Assembly (NCBI GenBank): GCA_037975125.1 | Contig: JAJQOW010000014.1 | Span: 19,733,484-19,797,483 of the forward strand | Origin: Latrodectus hesperus | Taxonomy: Eukaryota > Arthropoda > Arachnida > Araneae > Theridiidae | DNA length: 64,000 nucleotides | Reading direction: 5' to 3' | In this document: positions 31,394 to 43,429 of the stretch, in pieces | Position numbering within the stretch: position 1 is the first letter of the stretch | Layout of the letters: each line of letters begins with the position of its first letter | Position numbers and translations under genes: made by a program | The notes under the pieces: model-generated | What the model saw: the letters and a program-made list of their open reading frames with translations, nothing else | Database searches by the model: none | Told to the model about the DNA's origin: nothing

Positions 31394-32500
31394 TTTAATA
31401 AAATTTTAATTTAATCAAATATCAAGTAACGAAGATTATTATTCAAATCTAAGAATAAAAAATGTAATGAATCAGCAGTAAAAACAACCTGATAAGGACT
31501 TAAATTAAAAGTCATAGTAAGAAAAGTAAAAATAAAATATTGTCTAAAATTTTATGCAATTTATATTTCATTCAAGCTCACATTCATATGAAACAACTGC
31601 ATTATTAAAATACTTCTTGTCTTAATATTGTAGTATTTTTAATTCTTTGATAAAATATATTTTTTGAAATCATTTGCTAGAGGTATAAGTAATTTATGTA
31701 ACAGAAACAAATTTTAGTTTCTGTTTAACCTCTTCTTGCATTCATTTGTACTTGCAACCTCAATATATCTTTTTTGTTTAAAAATTTCTTTTTGAAGTAT
31801 TAAATTTCTTATTTAAAAATATTAAAAATTTCAACACATTTCAATGTATGTGAACCACATTTGGAACTGAGAATTGAAAATTTTTAAATGTTAATTTTTT
31901 TATTCACCTCTATATTTTATTTATTATATTCACCAATATTCAAGTAGCTGAAATTTCATCAGGAATAAGCAGTACCAATTTTTTGGCATCTATTTAAGTC
32001 ACATTTTAAAGAAAATAGGTTGGTCCATCACTAAATTATAGATGTAGTGAAAAAATTCATCTGAGAATTATCTTGGCTCATTATATTAACACAAGACAGT
32101 GATACAAAATGCAATATATTTCCAAAATACTTTTTAATAAGTCTTTAAAAAAATAATTATTTATTTTGGATTTTTGGAAAACTTGAAACTTAAATTTTGG
32201 TTTAATGTATGTCCTTAATTTTAAATCTGTATATGATCAAGGATTGGCGGTCAATGATTTTAAATGAAAATGGAAAAAAGTTATTGTAAACTGACTAACT
32301 GTAACATTTGTTAAATAAGCTAAGATGATAAAGTAGTTTATGTAATCAATTTTTACTGATACTAATATGCCAAATGAGTTAATTCTGATCTAAGTATTTG
32401 TTATTTGTATTAATTAATTTCTAATTACTTTTGAGGAAAATAGCATTGATTTTTAGTCAAAACTAAATAAATTATACCAACAAATCTTGAAGCCAAACAA
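31394..32500. other. AT-rich stretch, no gene seen
   Basis: Downstream of the AT-hook exons. AT-rich and without recognisable coding sequence or repeat. Confidence 0.45.
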
Positions 32501-32562
32501 GGGATCGAAATTAGTTATAGAAGCTTCGGCTTCTGGCACTAAGCCTCGACCACTCGATCCCC
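32501..32562 (-). repeat. 62-nt tRNA-like foldback at the broken end of LINE copy G
   Basis: On the minus strand GGGATCGA at one end pairs with TCGATCCC at the other. An internal AGAAGC/GCTTCT hairpin and a GAGTGGTCGAGGC phrase resemble parts of a Ser/Leu-type tRNA. It is too short and lacks a separate T arm, so it is not a functional tRNA. It may be a SINE head or a rearranged tRNA fragment. Confidence 0.35.
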
Positions 32563-32573
32563 TTCTGTCCCTT

Positions 32574-33285
32574 CTGTGTAAATAACGTCCAATCTGCCCG
32601 ACTGTACACGTAAGTAGATAAGCGTTGTCTTACACTACTACCTCCAGCCTGGGAGATGACGAGAGGAAAATGATCGCTATTATGCAGATCATTTCCTACA
32701 TTTAAATTTAACAATGGCAGAAGAGATGGAGAACAGATGGCCAGATCGAGAGAATGAAACGTTCTTGTGGGTACATGGAAATATGTCTTCTCGTCGGTAT
32801 TATGCAGACAGAGACTATTATCTGAAATAAACCGCTCTATCTGCCGACCGCGAGAATTAGTATTATCATTTCCCCACAAAGAACTATGGCCGTTAAAGCC
32901 ACCTAACAACAGAAATGGTGTTGCCAGCTGATCTATTAATGCATCGAGTTCCTCTTGGCGGATGACATCGTGTGGTGGCAAATACAAACTACAGACTGTC
33001 AACCAGCATGATGTGTAAATTTGCACAGCTACAGCCTGTAGTGTAGTATTTAAATGTTGGGCAGTGCTGGGATAGTTGTTGGATGTTAATATGCAAACAC
33101 CTCCAGACACTGCACCATCATCACCACAGTCATTTCTAAAGCATTTAAACCCACGCATAGAAAAGTTATTGTTGGACTTCAGGAATGTTTCCTGAAGTGC
33201 AACACATGCGGGGTTGTAGGCTGAAATTATAGACTTGATGTCATCATGATGAGAACGCAAACCATGGCAGTTCCAAGAAACAAAG
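32574..33285 (-). pseudogene. ORF2 endonuclease fragment, copy G
   Basis: Encodes the APE domain from WNCHGLRSHHDD through ALQETFLKSNNNF, EELDALIDQL, FNGHSSLWGND, TFHSLDLAICS and SDHFPLVISQ to ADWTLFTQ, where it breaks. The catalytic motif reads LLLGGFNGH instead of LLLGDFNGH as in copies A and K, so the conserved aspartate is replaced by glycine. The endonuclease would therefore be dead even before truncation. Confidence 0.88.
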
Positions 33286-33289
33286 GAAG

Positions 33290-33573
33290 TTATTGTTGAA
33301 ATTGAAAAGCTCCTTTCCCGGAGCTGGAAGGCATGTCATCTGACATCTCCTCTAGTGACAGATCTTCGTCCGAGGGATGTAGATATACGGCGTCAGCCTC
33401 CAGGTTTAAGGCTTTACGGGTGGATATAAAGGGCCTAATAATGCCCTCTTTTGCTGATTTTAGTTTTAAAGCCTTTACGGCTTTAGATTTAGCCATAGGA
33501 GCTTTTCTACGATTAGTCGATGTGGATGTCGATATTGGCTTCTGTACATATGTAGGTGGTCATTTAACAATCG
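33290..33573 (-). pseudogene. ORF1 C-terminal fragment, copy G
   Basis: Encodes the basic tail and acidic end (MAKSKAVKALKLKSAKEG, HPSDEDLSLEEMSDDMPSSS) to the stop at 33290. One or two residues differ from copy A. Zinc knuckles are not included. The hairpin before the stop is preserved. Confidence 0.85.
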
Positions 33574-34262
33574 GTTGGTTGGTTGGTTTTAATGGCGCAA
33601 GGTCCAAGTAAGGACAAGTTGCGCCAGACACAGAGTCGTTATTATTTACTTTCTTTGTTCAAACCATAAAAATGTTAATATTATTTTAAAATATCAAAAT
33701 AAAGTACAAATATATATATCATCTAAAATTAATAAGATTTAAAATCGGAAAATTTTTAGTTTAAAAATTTCTAAATTTAGATAAAATTCATAAAACCAAT
33801 TGCTTTTAAAAACGCAAAGAGATTGCGATGCGTTGGTTCACCTAGTAAATCTTGTAAGGTTAAAATATCACTATTAAAAAATGTGAAACGATAATTGTTA
33901 AAATCTGGGCATACAATTAAAATATGACGCACTGTGTATGGTTCATCACATGTCTCACACCAAGGATTTAATTCATTTAAGAATAAATGCCTATGAGTAA
34001 AACGTGTGTGACCAACACGAAGGCGAGTCAGTTTAACATCCGCGCTTCGCAATGTTAAAATTGATAATGGGATGATTAATGGAAAGATGGAATAAAGTTT
34101 TTTGCAGACTCGTAAATTCCAGGATTCCTTCCAAAGAGTCTTTACGAAATGTTTAATTCCTTTTTTACATCCATTGATGGAACTGAAGGTAGAGTAAGAG
34201 TTGTAGCAGACCTAGCAGCTGCATCAGCCTTCTTATTGCCATCTATTCCCATGTGGCCTGGT
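33574..34262 (-). mobile_element. LINE copy H, old 5'-truncated copy
   Basis: Tail, hairpin 33593-33626, a shortened 3' UTR, and ORF2 C-terminus up to 34262 where AT-rich unique DNA begins. The terminal hairpin keeps its stem although the loop and flanking bases have changed. Copy G joins its tail. Confidence 0.85.
33777..34262 (-). pseudogene. ORF2 C-terminal fragment, copy H
   Basis: Open from 34052 to the natural stop at 33777: RSADVKLTRLRVGHTRFTHR, CETCDEPYTVRHILIVC (CCHC intact), QDLLGEPTHRNLFAFLKA. Upstream up to 34262 the RNase H end (HMGIDGNKKADAAA-like) is recognisable but shifted by indels. Confidence 0.82.
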
Positions 34263-37200
34263 AAATAAAATGAGTACTTATGTAAAAAAATAATATCATG
34301 TTAAGTATATTCAATATTTTATATGTGTTAAATCCTAGAAAGTTTTAATTAAAACCAAGAATAATATTTCATACGTATTAAAACCTAGAAAGAACCCACA
34401 ACACTTCCACCATAATTCTTCTGTCCTATAATGAATTCATTTCCCACAAACGGTACCGTCACTGTACACTACGTTTCTGCCCAGTTTCTTCACCAGCCAC
34501 CATAAACTATTAACATAGGCAATTACTTAACATTACTACAATTTTTCTTTATTTTTTTCTGCAACCTAAAACATTATAAAAGCGATATGTACACACACAC
34601 ACATATACATATAATATAAAAAATAAGATAAAATAACATCAAATAAAAAGGCAAAAATATGTGCGTATATTCGGGGGGAATACTTTAATTCAATTTTATT
34701 ATTCTTTTTTGTATGTGGTTACTCTGTGTTTATATTGTTACTGTCTCACTGTGCAAAAGCAGGTGAGATATGAAACTTGCATATTTGTTTAGTTGCATCT
34801 CCTTGTCACATTGCTTATGTTATAAAATAAATCCATTTAATTAACTACTTTCAAGCTCTTAAATACTTTTAATAATTTTTTTTATATAATTTATAAATTT
34901 AACTGAGAATTTTAGTGAATGAAAGTTTTTCTATGACGAAATTTTAAGAAGAACCGCCCCTGACCTCATTCTATCGAATACGCCAATCAGAATCAAGACC
35001 ATTCAACTTCAGCCATCCAATGAAGTTTGCCAGTTCCAGGGTCCTCAAAAAAAACTGTCAGCCGCGGCAACTTTCTCTCATAACTAGTTTTAGCTTCTAT
35101 CTGCGAAGTCTAGATTAGCGTATTTGCTCTTACGGATTACTAACTTTACTTTTGGTTAGAATTGCAGTTTATGATAGTTAATTTTATTTTTAAGCTGAAA
35201 TAATTTTTATTTCTTGGGTAAGTTTTATTCATTTTACCTCACAGATTTTAGTTACACTCTAGATACATTTAAAATTTTTGTAATCTTCATTTTTCTAGAA
35301 TTCCAGATTTATTTTAAATTTCATTTAATTATTAAAACTGAAAGATTTGGATCTGCCAATGATTTTTATTCCACATTTAATATCTACAATTCTCCTAATA
35401 CTATTTATTATGTGAGCTTGTTATTTTCAAATTTAGTCATATATATATTCCATAATTAACATATTAACCGTACTAAATAATCTAATTTGTTATTTATTAA
35501 CAATTTTTTATACATTAATTTTAATTAAAATATAAAACTAATTATAAAATACTGTTATTGTTAATACTGTATTCTTATATACCGTTAGTTTAACAATTAG
35601 AAATCGGGGGAAAACCCCGGTTGTTTTCTTGGTTGTTATTTAATGTTGGCTTGGCAATTTGAAATCGGGTATGCGGAGTGGAGCCCCTTCTGGGTTCCAA
35701 TACTTGCATCTCCTCCACTTCAAGAAATAATGTTGTCGATTAGGAGAGGCTCTGACCGTGATACTCAGTTTTACGAATTCATTTAGTTTTTAGGTTTTAT
35801 TTTTGAACATAGGGATTAAATTTATTGCATAAGTTTACCTTTTATCCTTTCAATTTAAAAAATCATTCAATTTTCATATATTTTTTTAATTCTTGATTTA
35901 TAAATTTGTAATATTAAGCATGATAAAATGATAATGCTGTTTCAGCACTTGTTAATAAAAAATTTTCCCCCTCTTCCAAGAAAGTTCCTCAGTTTGTGGT
36001 TCTGATTCATCATTACAATATCGTTACGAAGTGTGTTTTCCTCTTGTGAATGATTTTTCAGATATTGATGATAATAAATTTTGATAATTATAAATGAATT
36101 AATTTAAACTATTTTATCAAATTTATATTATGAGTCATTTAAAAATTGGCTAGTGACATTAAAGATGCAGTTGCTTTTATAACTTAAGTAGACCAAGTGA
36201 CTTATATCTAAGTTAATGTTTTTCAAACTATTTAAGAATGAATGTCAGATGTATTATTGTATAATATGCCCAAAGAAATTCAAGTACATATTCCATGGAT
36301 TATGTAGAGAAAAATAGGGTAACTGTGAAGCTGTTTTAAAAGTTTATTTGTTATTCCTTTATAAGTTTCTAGCTCTAATTGATTAGCAATCTTATTTAAT
36401 GTAATTAATAATTATCTTCTCATAGTTGATAGTTTTCTCAATTATCGAACTTCCAGACAAGCAGTTCTGTGTATTTTTGTTTTCAAATATATTGCACTAA
36501 AATAGAAATAGGGAATTTCTCATTTTTCTTCATTCTCTTTCACCCATTTTTCTTTCTTATTTACAATAAAATATTTAACTTATATCACAGTTCTTATAGA
36601 TGAAATAACATATATAATATATTTTAGAATCTGAAGATATATAAAATCATATCACTTATAAATTCTGATTGTGCATTATATGATCACTTTATAGATCTTG
36701 ACATGTTTGCAAAATTAATAATTGTAACAGAATCTAAATTAAAATTTCCAGAATCAGCTGATAGAGTCAAATTAATTAGATAGTATTGGATTCCTTCTAA
36801 GAAATAATTCGGTCAAATAGATTCTTCCAAAACCTGAAATTGAATTATTTATTTTTAGTATAAGGTTTATCTTCACGTAATTTAGGTAACTAATGTTATG
36901 AGATTAATTTTTATGTTAACAGTTATATGTGCTTCTCTTTGAAATCTCAAGTAATCAGTTAACTTTTCCACATATTACTAATCAAGAAATGAGTCTTGAA
37001 TTATTAAAAGAAATAAAAATGCTTTAAATATGGACATGAAATTGTATAGTTTTAAGAGTTTGAAAGTAAACAGGACAAAAGTATAAGACTTATGTATCAT
37101 TAGATTTCTAAAATTTCCCACTATTTTATACAATGCATAATTTATTAGTCTAGAATATTGATTATTTAAAAAAATTTTCTGTTATAGCTAAGTTTATTGA

Positions 37201-37496
37201 AGGCATTTAAAGTAATTAAATATAATTAATCATTAAATATATAAATGTTAACTGAAACATTTAAATGTTCTTATTAATTTTTGCGATTGTTTCTATTATT
37301 TGGAAATACAATTGAATACTATTGCATTTTACATAATATGCATTTTTAGCAATTTTTAAAGTAAAAAATTTTACATGAAGGCCAATACTTAAAGGAAAAT
37401 TTTGATAATACTATTGCACATGCTTAGTTTTTTAATCTTTACATTAATGTTTATTTTCATTTCTCTATAGAGCTTTTAGTTTAAAGTCAGCTGATT
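34263..37496. other. AT-rich stretch between LINE blocks, no supported gene
   Basis: About 3.2 kb. GC-richer islands lie at 34,380-34,510, 34,940-35,120 and 35,600-35,770; they might hold untranslated exon or promoter sequence, but no open frame or splice-site pair supports this. A short hairpin CGGGG-GAAAA-CCCCG sits at 35605-35619, and a small (AC)n run near 34,592. The rest is AT-rich with no recognised repeat. Confidence 0.4.
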
Positions 37497-37730
37497 GGTT
37501 GTTTGGTTGGGTTTTATGGCGCAAGGTCCAAGAGCGGACAAGCTGCGCCAAGAATAAAGTTTTAAAGCATATATTTATTTAATATTTTTTTTATTATTTT
37601 TTTTAAGCCCAAGCAACATTAAAACTTTTAAAATACAAAAATCAGTGTATATATTTTACATTAAAATCCAATTATTAAGAATAAAATGAAAATCAAAAAT
37701 ACATATATTATTAAAACTTAGAAAAACAAA

Positions 37731-40700
37731 TTAAATATTATGTAAAAAACCTATTGCCTTCAAAAAGGCAAATAGGTTTCCATGGGGTGGATCTCCCAAT
37801 ATATCCAATAAAGTTAAAATATCAGTTTTAAAAAAGTGTAAACGTAAATGGTTAAAATCTTGACATGAGATTAAAATATGATATACTGTGTAGGGTTCAT
37901 CACACGTTTCACACCATGGACCCAACTCACTTAGAAATAAGTGCCTGTGTGTGAAACGTGTGTGTCCGATACGAAGGCGAGTCAAATGGACATCAGCACT
38001 TCGTAACGGTAAAACTGATAATGAGGTGAGGGATGAGAAAATGCTATGGAGTTTGTTTCCGACCTGCAAGTTCCACGATTCCTGCCAAAGACCAAATATA
38101 AATCTTTTTATACCCTTTCTCACATCTGAGAGCGGAACCGATGGTAAAATTGGATCTTCAGCAGCCTTTGCAGCTGCATCCGCTCTCTCGTTTCCATCAA
38201 GACCCATGTGGCCTGGTATCTAACAAAATACAATTTCTTTTCCCTTGCCAGCAAGGGAATCTAATACTTTAAAAATTCTGGACACAACTGGATGACATGT
38301 AACGCTATTGTTCTTCAAAGCCTCTAAAATACTCATGCTGTCAGTATAGATACAGTATTGAAGATAATCATCTGTATTCACATGCTGAAGCGCATAATAA
38401 ATAGCTGTGGCTTCAGCAGTAAAGATGGAGCAGGACGAATGTAGGCTGTAGCTAAAAGTCATGTTATTGATAAAAATTCCACAGCCGACATGTCCTGAGG
38501 TCTTAGATCCATCCGTGAATACAGGTTTGTAAGATTGGTTCTGACAGCGATGAGAACAATATAGCTGTTGAAAAACAATAGGTGTTGTGTCCGATTTTCT
38601 AAATTGAGCAAAAGTATTTATAAATGTATTTGTTGACTCATACCAAGGTGGATAGAGATATTGGTCTATAGACTCTATCTGAACATCACATAGGTCTGTG
38701 AGCCATAGATGTGATTTAGCTCGTGTGAGAAAAGGTGGGATGCTCATTGGTCGAGCATCAAAAAGTCTTTTAAGAGAGGCATTAGGAATCATGGAACGTA
38801 GTGGGTGATGCGGGGTCGAAATAATTTTTGCATAATAATTGAGAGTTTGCTGCATTCGTCTCAGGTCCAACGGTAGTTGATGGCATACAACGTATAGACT
38901 CTGGACGGGTGATGTGCGGAATGCCCCAGAACATATCCTCAAAGCAGAGTGATGAACTGTGTCCAGTCTTCGTAAAACAGAAGATCTAGCTGATCCGTAA
39001 ACAACACATCTGTAGTCAATGTGGGATAGAATCAATGACTGATAAATTCGAAGTAGTGATGTGTGATCTGCACCCCAAGATGTATTTGACAACACCTTGA
39101 GGATATTAAGCGATCGCTCACACTTCTTCTGCAAATATAAGACATGCGGAAGAAAAGTTAATTTTCGGTCAAAGATAATACCGAAGAATTTTATTTCATT
39201 GACTACTTGTATTGGAGTGTTGTTGATGTAAATTATTGGATCATTATGCAAGCTAGTCTTTCTACAGAAGTGGACACATTTACTCTTGCTTGGTGATAAA
39301 GTATGGCCATTCTCAGCACACCATGCAGCAAGTTTGTTAACTGCTGTTTGCAGTTGTCTCTCAATTAATCGCATATTAGACCCCTCGCATGATATTTGCA
39401 GGTCGTCCACAAACAAAGTACCATGAACTGATGATGGAAGCTGATGAAGTATGTTACTGATGAAGAGACTAAAAAGTGTGACGCTTAAAATAGAGCCCTG
39501 AGGAACACCCTCAGATTGTGTAAAAGTATTGGATGTATAGCTTCCAATACGTACTTTAAAACCACGGGAGCATAAAAAATTCTGTAGGAATATAGGCAGA
39601 TTACCCCGAAAGCCAAAATCATATAATGTCCGGAGAATTCCATATCGCCATGTATGGTCATAAGCCTTCTCTATGTCGAAAGAAAATGGAAACTAAGTGA
39701 TTTCTCCGCACAAAAGCAAAGCGGATTTGAGTTTCCAATTATATCATATTATCAAGAGTGGATCTTCCTTTCCGAAAGCCACTCTGATTTTTATGGATAT
39801 AATTATTAGTTTCTAAGACATAGATGAGACGAGCATTGACCATACGTTCGAGAGTCTTACAGAAGCAACTCGTCAGAGCAATTGGTCGATAATTTGAAAT
39901 GTCTGAAGGATCCTTACCAGCCTTGAGGACAGGAATCACTATTGCTTCTTGCCATAAAGATGGAAATTTATTTTCAGTCCAGATCCTATTGAACAAATAT
40001 AATATGTTCAATAGGGAGTCTGGACTTAAATTTCGAAGCATTTGATAGCTGATTCCATCAGGTCCTGGACTGGTGTTATTGGCCTGCTGTAATGCTTTCG
40101 TCAGTTCAAACATTCCGAATTCACAGTTACACGGTAAAGTTCGTCGATGGTTGAAGCGAATTGGTACTCGCTCAGCTCGACTCTTAGTCCTCAAAAACGA
40201 AGGACTGTAAGAGTTCGAGCTTGAGACGTTAGCAAATGCTTCACCAAGGACGTTAGCTATATCCGTAGGAGAAGAGTATATAGCAGCTCCGGATATTAAA
40301 ATAGGAATAGAAAATTCTCTATAAATTCCATTGGCTGCTTTCACCCTTCTCCACAACTGCTTACTGGAAGTTGAAGATGTTATAGAAGATACATAGCAGG
40401 ACCAGGATTCCTTCTGACTTTGACGACGGTCTCTGCGAGCTAATGCTTTTGCTCTCTTAAAGGCGATAAGATTCTCCGTTGTGGGGTACCTCCTAAATAT
40501 CCCCCAAAACTTCCTCTGTTTTTATATGTTTCTCGGCATTGTTTGTTCCACCAAGGTTTGCAACGCCTGTGTGATATAGAGGAACACTTAGGTATTGGTG
40601 CATCAGCTGCTTTCTTAATTGTGTCAGTGACTTTACTAACGGCAATATCAATATCTTCGATCGAGACCATTTTATCATCAACAACTGCCAATTGTGTAAA

Positions 40701-41404
40701 TAACGTCCAATATGCCCGACTGTACACGTAAGTAGGTAAGCGTTGTCTTACACTACTACCTCCAGTCTGGGAGATGACGAGAGGAAAATGATCGCTATTA
40801 TGCAGATCATTTCCTACATTTAAATTTAACAATGGCAGTAGTGAGGGAGAACTAATGGCCAGATCGAGAGAATGAAATGTTCTTGTGGGTATGTGAAAGT
40901 AGGTCTTTTCGTCGGTATTAAGCAGACAGAGACTGTTATCTGAAATAAACCGCTCTATCTGCCGACCGCGAGAGTTGGTATCATCACTTCCCCACAAAGA
41001 ATTATGGCCGTTAAAGTCACCTAACAGCAGAAAAGGCGTTGGCAGCTGATCTATTAATGCTATCGAGTTCCTCTTGGCGGATGACATCGTGTGGTGGCAA
41101 ATAAAAACTACAGACTGTCAACAAGCATGATGTGTGAATTTGCACAGCTACAGCCTGTAGTGTAGTATTTAAATGTTGGGCAGTGCTGGGATAGTTGTTG
41201 GATGTTAATATGCAAACACCTCCAGACACTGCACCATCGTCACCACAGTCTTTTCTAAAGCTTTTAAACCCACGCATGGAGAAGTTATTGCTTGACTTCA
41301 GGAATGTTTCCTGAAGTGCAACACATGCGGGGTTGTAGGCTGAAATTATAGACTTGATGTCATCATGATGAGAACGCAAACCATGGCAGTTCCAAGAAAC
41401 AAAG
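37731..41404 (-). pseudogene. ORF2 of copy I, multiply disrupted
   Basis: All domains can be followed: APE (41379-40700), RT (40356-38800) with SGFRKGRSTLDN and FVDDLQIS, RNase H and the C-terminal CETCDEPYTVYHILISC. Lesions seen against A and K: an inserted base near 41060, a deleted base near 40517, a stop at 39739-39741 replacing Tyr after LDNM, an inserted A near 39678 before AYD, and a stop at 38220-38222 where Trp of WIPGHMG should be. RT catalytic DD is present. Sequence is of the E/N subfamily (DARPMSIPPFL). Confidence 0.88.
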
Positions 41405-41427
41405 GAAGTTATTGTTGAATTTTAAAA

Positions 41428-42217
41428 GCTCCTTTCCCGGAGCTGGAAGGCATGTCATCTGACATCTCCTCAAGTGACAGATCTTCGTCAGAGGGATGCA
41501 GAGACACAGCATCAGCTTCCAGGGATAAGGCTTTACGGGTGGATAGGGAGGGCCTAGAATTGCCCTCCTTTGAAGATCTTAGTTTTAAGGCCTTTATACC
41601 TTTTGATCTGGAAATAGGAGCTTTTTGCGGGTAGTCGATGTGGAGGTCGATTTTGGCCTTTGTGCGGTAGTAGGGGGTAATTTAACTATCGGAAGTGAGA
41701 GAGCATCCGTTTGTGTGCTAGTCGTTCTGGTGATCTTGGCAGCAACAGTAGCATAGCTGACTCCTACTTGAGGTGTGCGAGCTGTAACAGCCCGTCTCGC
41801 CTCAGGATAGGAACAATTACTCTTAACTTTGGTGGTGGTAATTTCTTTTTCCAGTATCCAGATAGGACATCTTCTAGCGTAGGAGGGGTGGTCACCCTTA
41901 CAGTTGACACACCTCTCCTTTGCAGTGCAAGACGAACTGTCGTGGCCAACTGCTGCGAAGCGAGAGCAAGTCAGTTTGCCCCTGCAAGTCGCTTTGGAGT
42001 GACCAAATCTCTGGCACTGGAAACAACGCAAAGGATTTGGTATAAACGGCCTAACGGATAGATGCATATACGCAGCTTTAATATGCTGCGGTAGGTCTGG
42101 TGTCGCAAATGTCCGTACGAGATGTTTAGTATTAATAGTCTGCCCATCCCGTCTGACAGTGATGCGTTTTACTGCACATACCTTTTGATCTTTTAGATTA
42201 TCTAAGATCTCGTCCGC
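41428..42217 (-). pseudogene. ORF1 of copy I, truncated and frameshifted
   Basis: Reads AAYMHLSVRPFIPNPLRC through three knuckles to the Lys/Ser-rich tail. The second knuckle reads CSRFAAVGHDSSSC: its second Cys is Phe, which should abolish zinc binding there. A small deletion near 41,620-41,635 shifts the last about 60 codons. The hairpin before the stop (41428-41450) is kept. Confidence 0.85.
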
Positions 42218-42218
42218 A

Positions 42219-43170
42219 ACTTCGACGACGGGCTCTGCGAGCTAATGCTTTTGCTCTCTTAAAGGCGATAAGATTCTCCGTTGTGGGGTACCTCCGAAAT
42301 ATCCCCCATAACCTTCGTTGTTTCTTATAGGTGGTTTGACACTCAATATTCCACCATGGTTTGCGATGTCGATGTAACTTAGAGGAACTTTTGGGAATTG
42401 ATGCTTCCGCAGCTGTAATAATTGCTTCAGTGATTTTATATACTGCATCATCAATACTCTCTATTATAATCATTGATTCCGTAATAACTGCCAATTGAGT
42501 AAATAATGCCCAATCTGCTCGACTGTACACGTAAGTAGGTGCAAGTTGTTGCACACTACTACCTCCAATCTGAGAGATGACAAGAGGAAAATGATCGCTG
42601 TTATGCAGATCATTTCCTACAACTAAATTTAACATTGGCAGAAGTACTGGAGAACAAATGGCAAGATCGAGAGTATGAAACGTTCTTGTGGGTTCATGAA
42701 AATACGTTTTCTCGTCGGTATTGAGCAGACAGAGACAGTTATTAGAAATGAACTGCTCTATCTGACGTCCGCGAGAATTAGTGTCATTACTTCCTCACAA
42801 GGAATTATGACCATTAAAGTCACGAAGCAACAAAATTGGTATTGGCAGCTGATCAAGTAAAGCATCGAGTTCTTCTTGGCGGATGATATTATGTGGGGGT
42901 AAATACAAGCTGCAAACTGTTACTAAACACGTTGTGTGCATTCGTACAGCTACAGCCTGTAAGTGTGTATTTAAAGGATAGGCTGTGCTGGGAAAGTTAT
43001 TGGATGTAAATATGCATACTCCCCCAGACACTGCACTATCGTTACCACAGTCTTTTCTAAAACATTTATACCCACGCATGGAGATATGGTTTACAGACCT
43101 CAGGAAAGTTTCCTGAAGGGCAATACATGCGGGGCTATAAGCTGATGTTATAGATTTGATGTCATCAAAA
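42219..43170 (-). pseudogene. ORF2 endonuclease part, copy J
   Basis: Reads DDIKSITSAYSPACIALQET, LPIPILLLRDFNGHNSL, a TGA at 42795-42797 in place of the conserved Trp, then NDTNSRGRQIEQFIS and, from 42635, NSDHFPLVISQIGGSS, ADWALFTQ and LARRARRRS. The catalytic DFN is preserved. A segment of 130 bp (42725-42854), including the TGA, is shared exactly with copy K (46621-46750). A change near 42,660-42,700 shifts or interrupts the middle. Confidence 0.85.
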
Positions 43171-43174
43171 TGTG
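42219..43174 (-). mobile_element. LINE copy J, downstream part (ORF2 start)
   Basis: This is the continuation of 48888-50132 across the insertion of copy K. It encodes the endonuclease and linker, then breaks at 42219 where copy I ORF1 begins. The 10-bp sequence TCAAAATGTG at its right edge (43165-43174) is repeated at 48888-48897. Confidence 0.9.
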
Positions 43175-43429
43175 GTTGGTTGGGTTTAATGGCGCAAGGT
43201 CCAAAAACGGACATGCTGCGCCAAGAATAAAGTTTAGAAGTAGATGTTTTATTTTATTTATTTTTTTTATTTATTCTTATTATTTTATTTTATTTATTAA
43301 TTTATTTTAAAAACCCAAGCAACATTAAAATTTTAAAAATCAAAAATCATTGTATATATATATTAAAATCAAATCACACATAAAAGCAAAATCAAAATAT
43401 ATATACTTTTAAAATTTAAAAAATGTAAA

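Larger units (their letters stand above)
32574..33573 (-). mobile_element. LINE copy G, truncated at both ends
   Basis: Covers the end of ORF1 and the start of ORF2, nearly identical to copy A. The 5' end (33573) abuts the tail of copy H. The 3' side stops at 32574 within the endonuclease-RT linker, next to the tRNA-like foldback. Loss of the 3' end is unusual for a target-primed insertion and implies a later deletion or rearrangement. Confidence 0.88.
37497..42217 (-). mobile_element. LINE copy I, nearly complete, 5'-truncated in ORF1
   Basis: Tail, hairpin 37517-37550, 3' UTR, complete ORF2 with several lesions, and about two-thirds of ORF1. The 5' end at 42217 is fused to the middle of ORF2 of copy J without a tail, unlike the other junctions. 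The left flank at 37496 is unique DNA, so this is the downstream end of a head-to-tail series. Confidence 0.9.

Noticed and set aside
35600..35770. GC-richer island as a possible exon
   Set aside because: No open frame with splice-site pair; only a short CGGGG/CCCCG hairpin.
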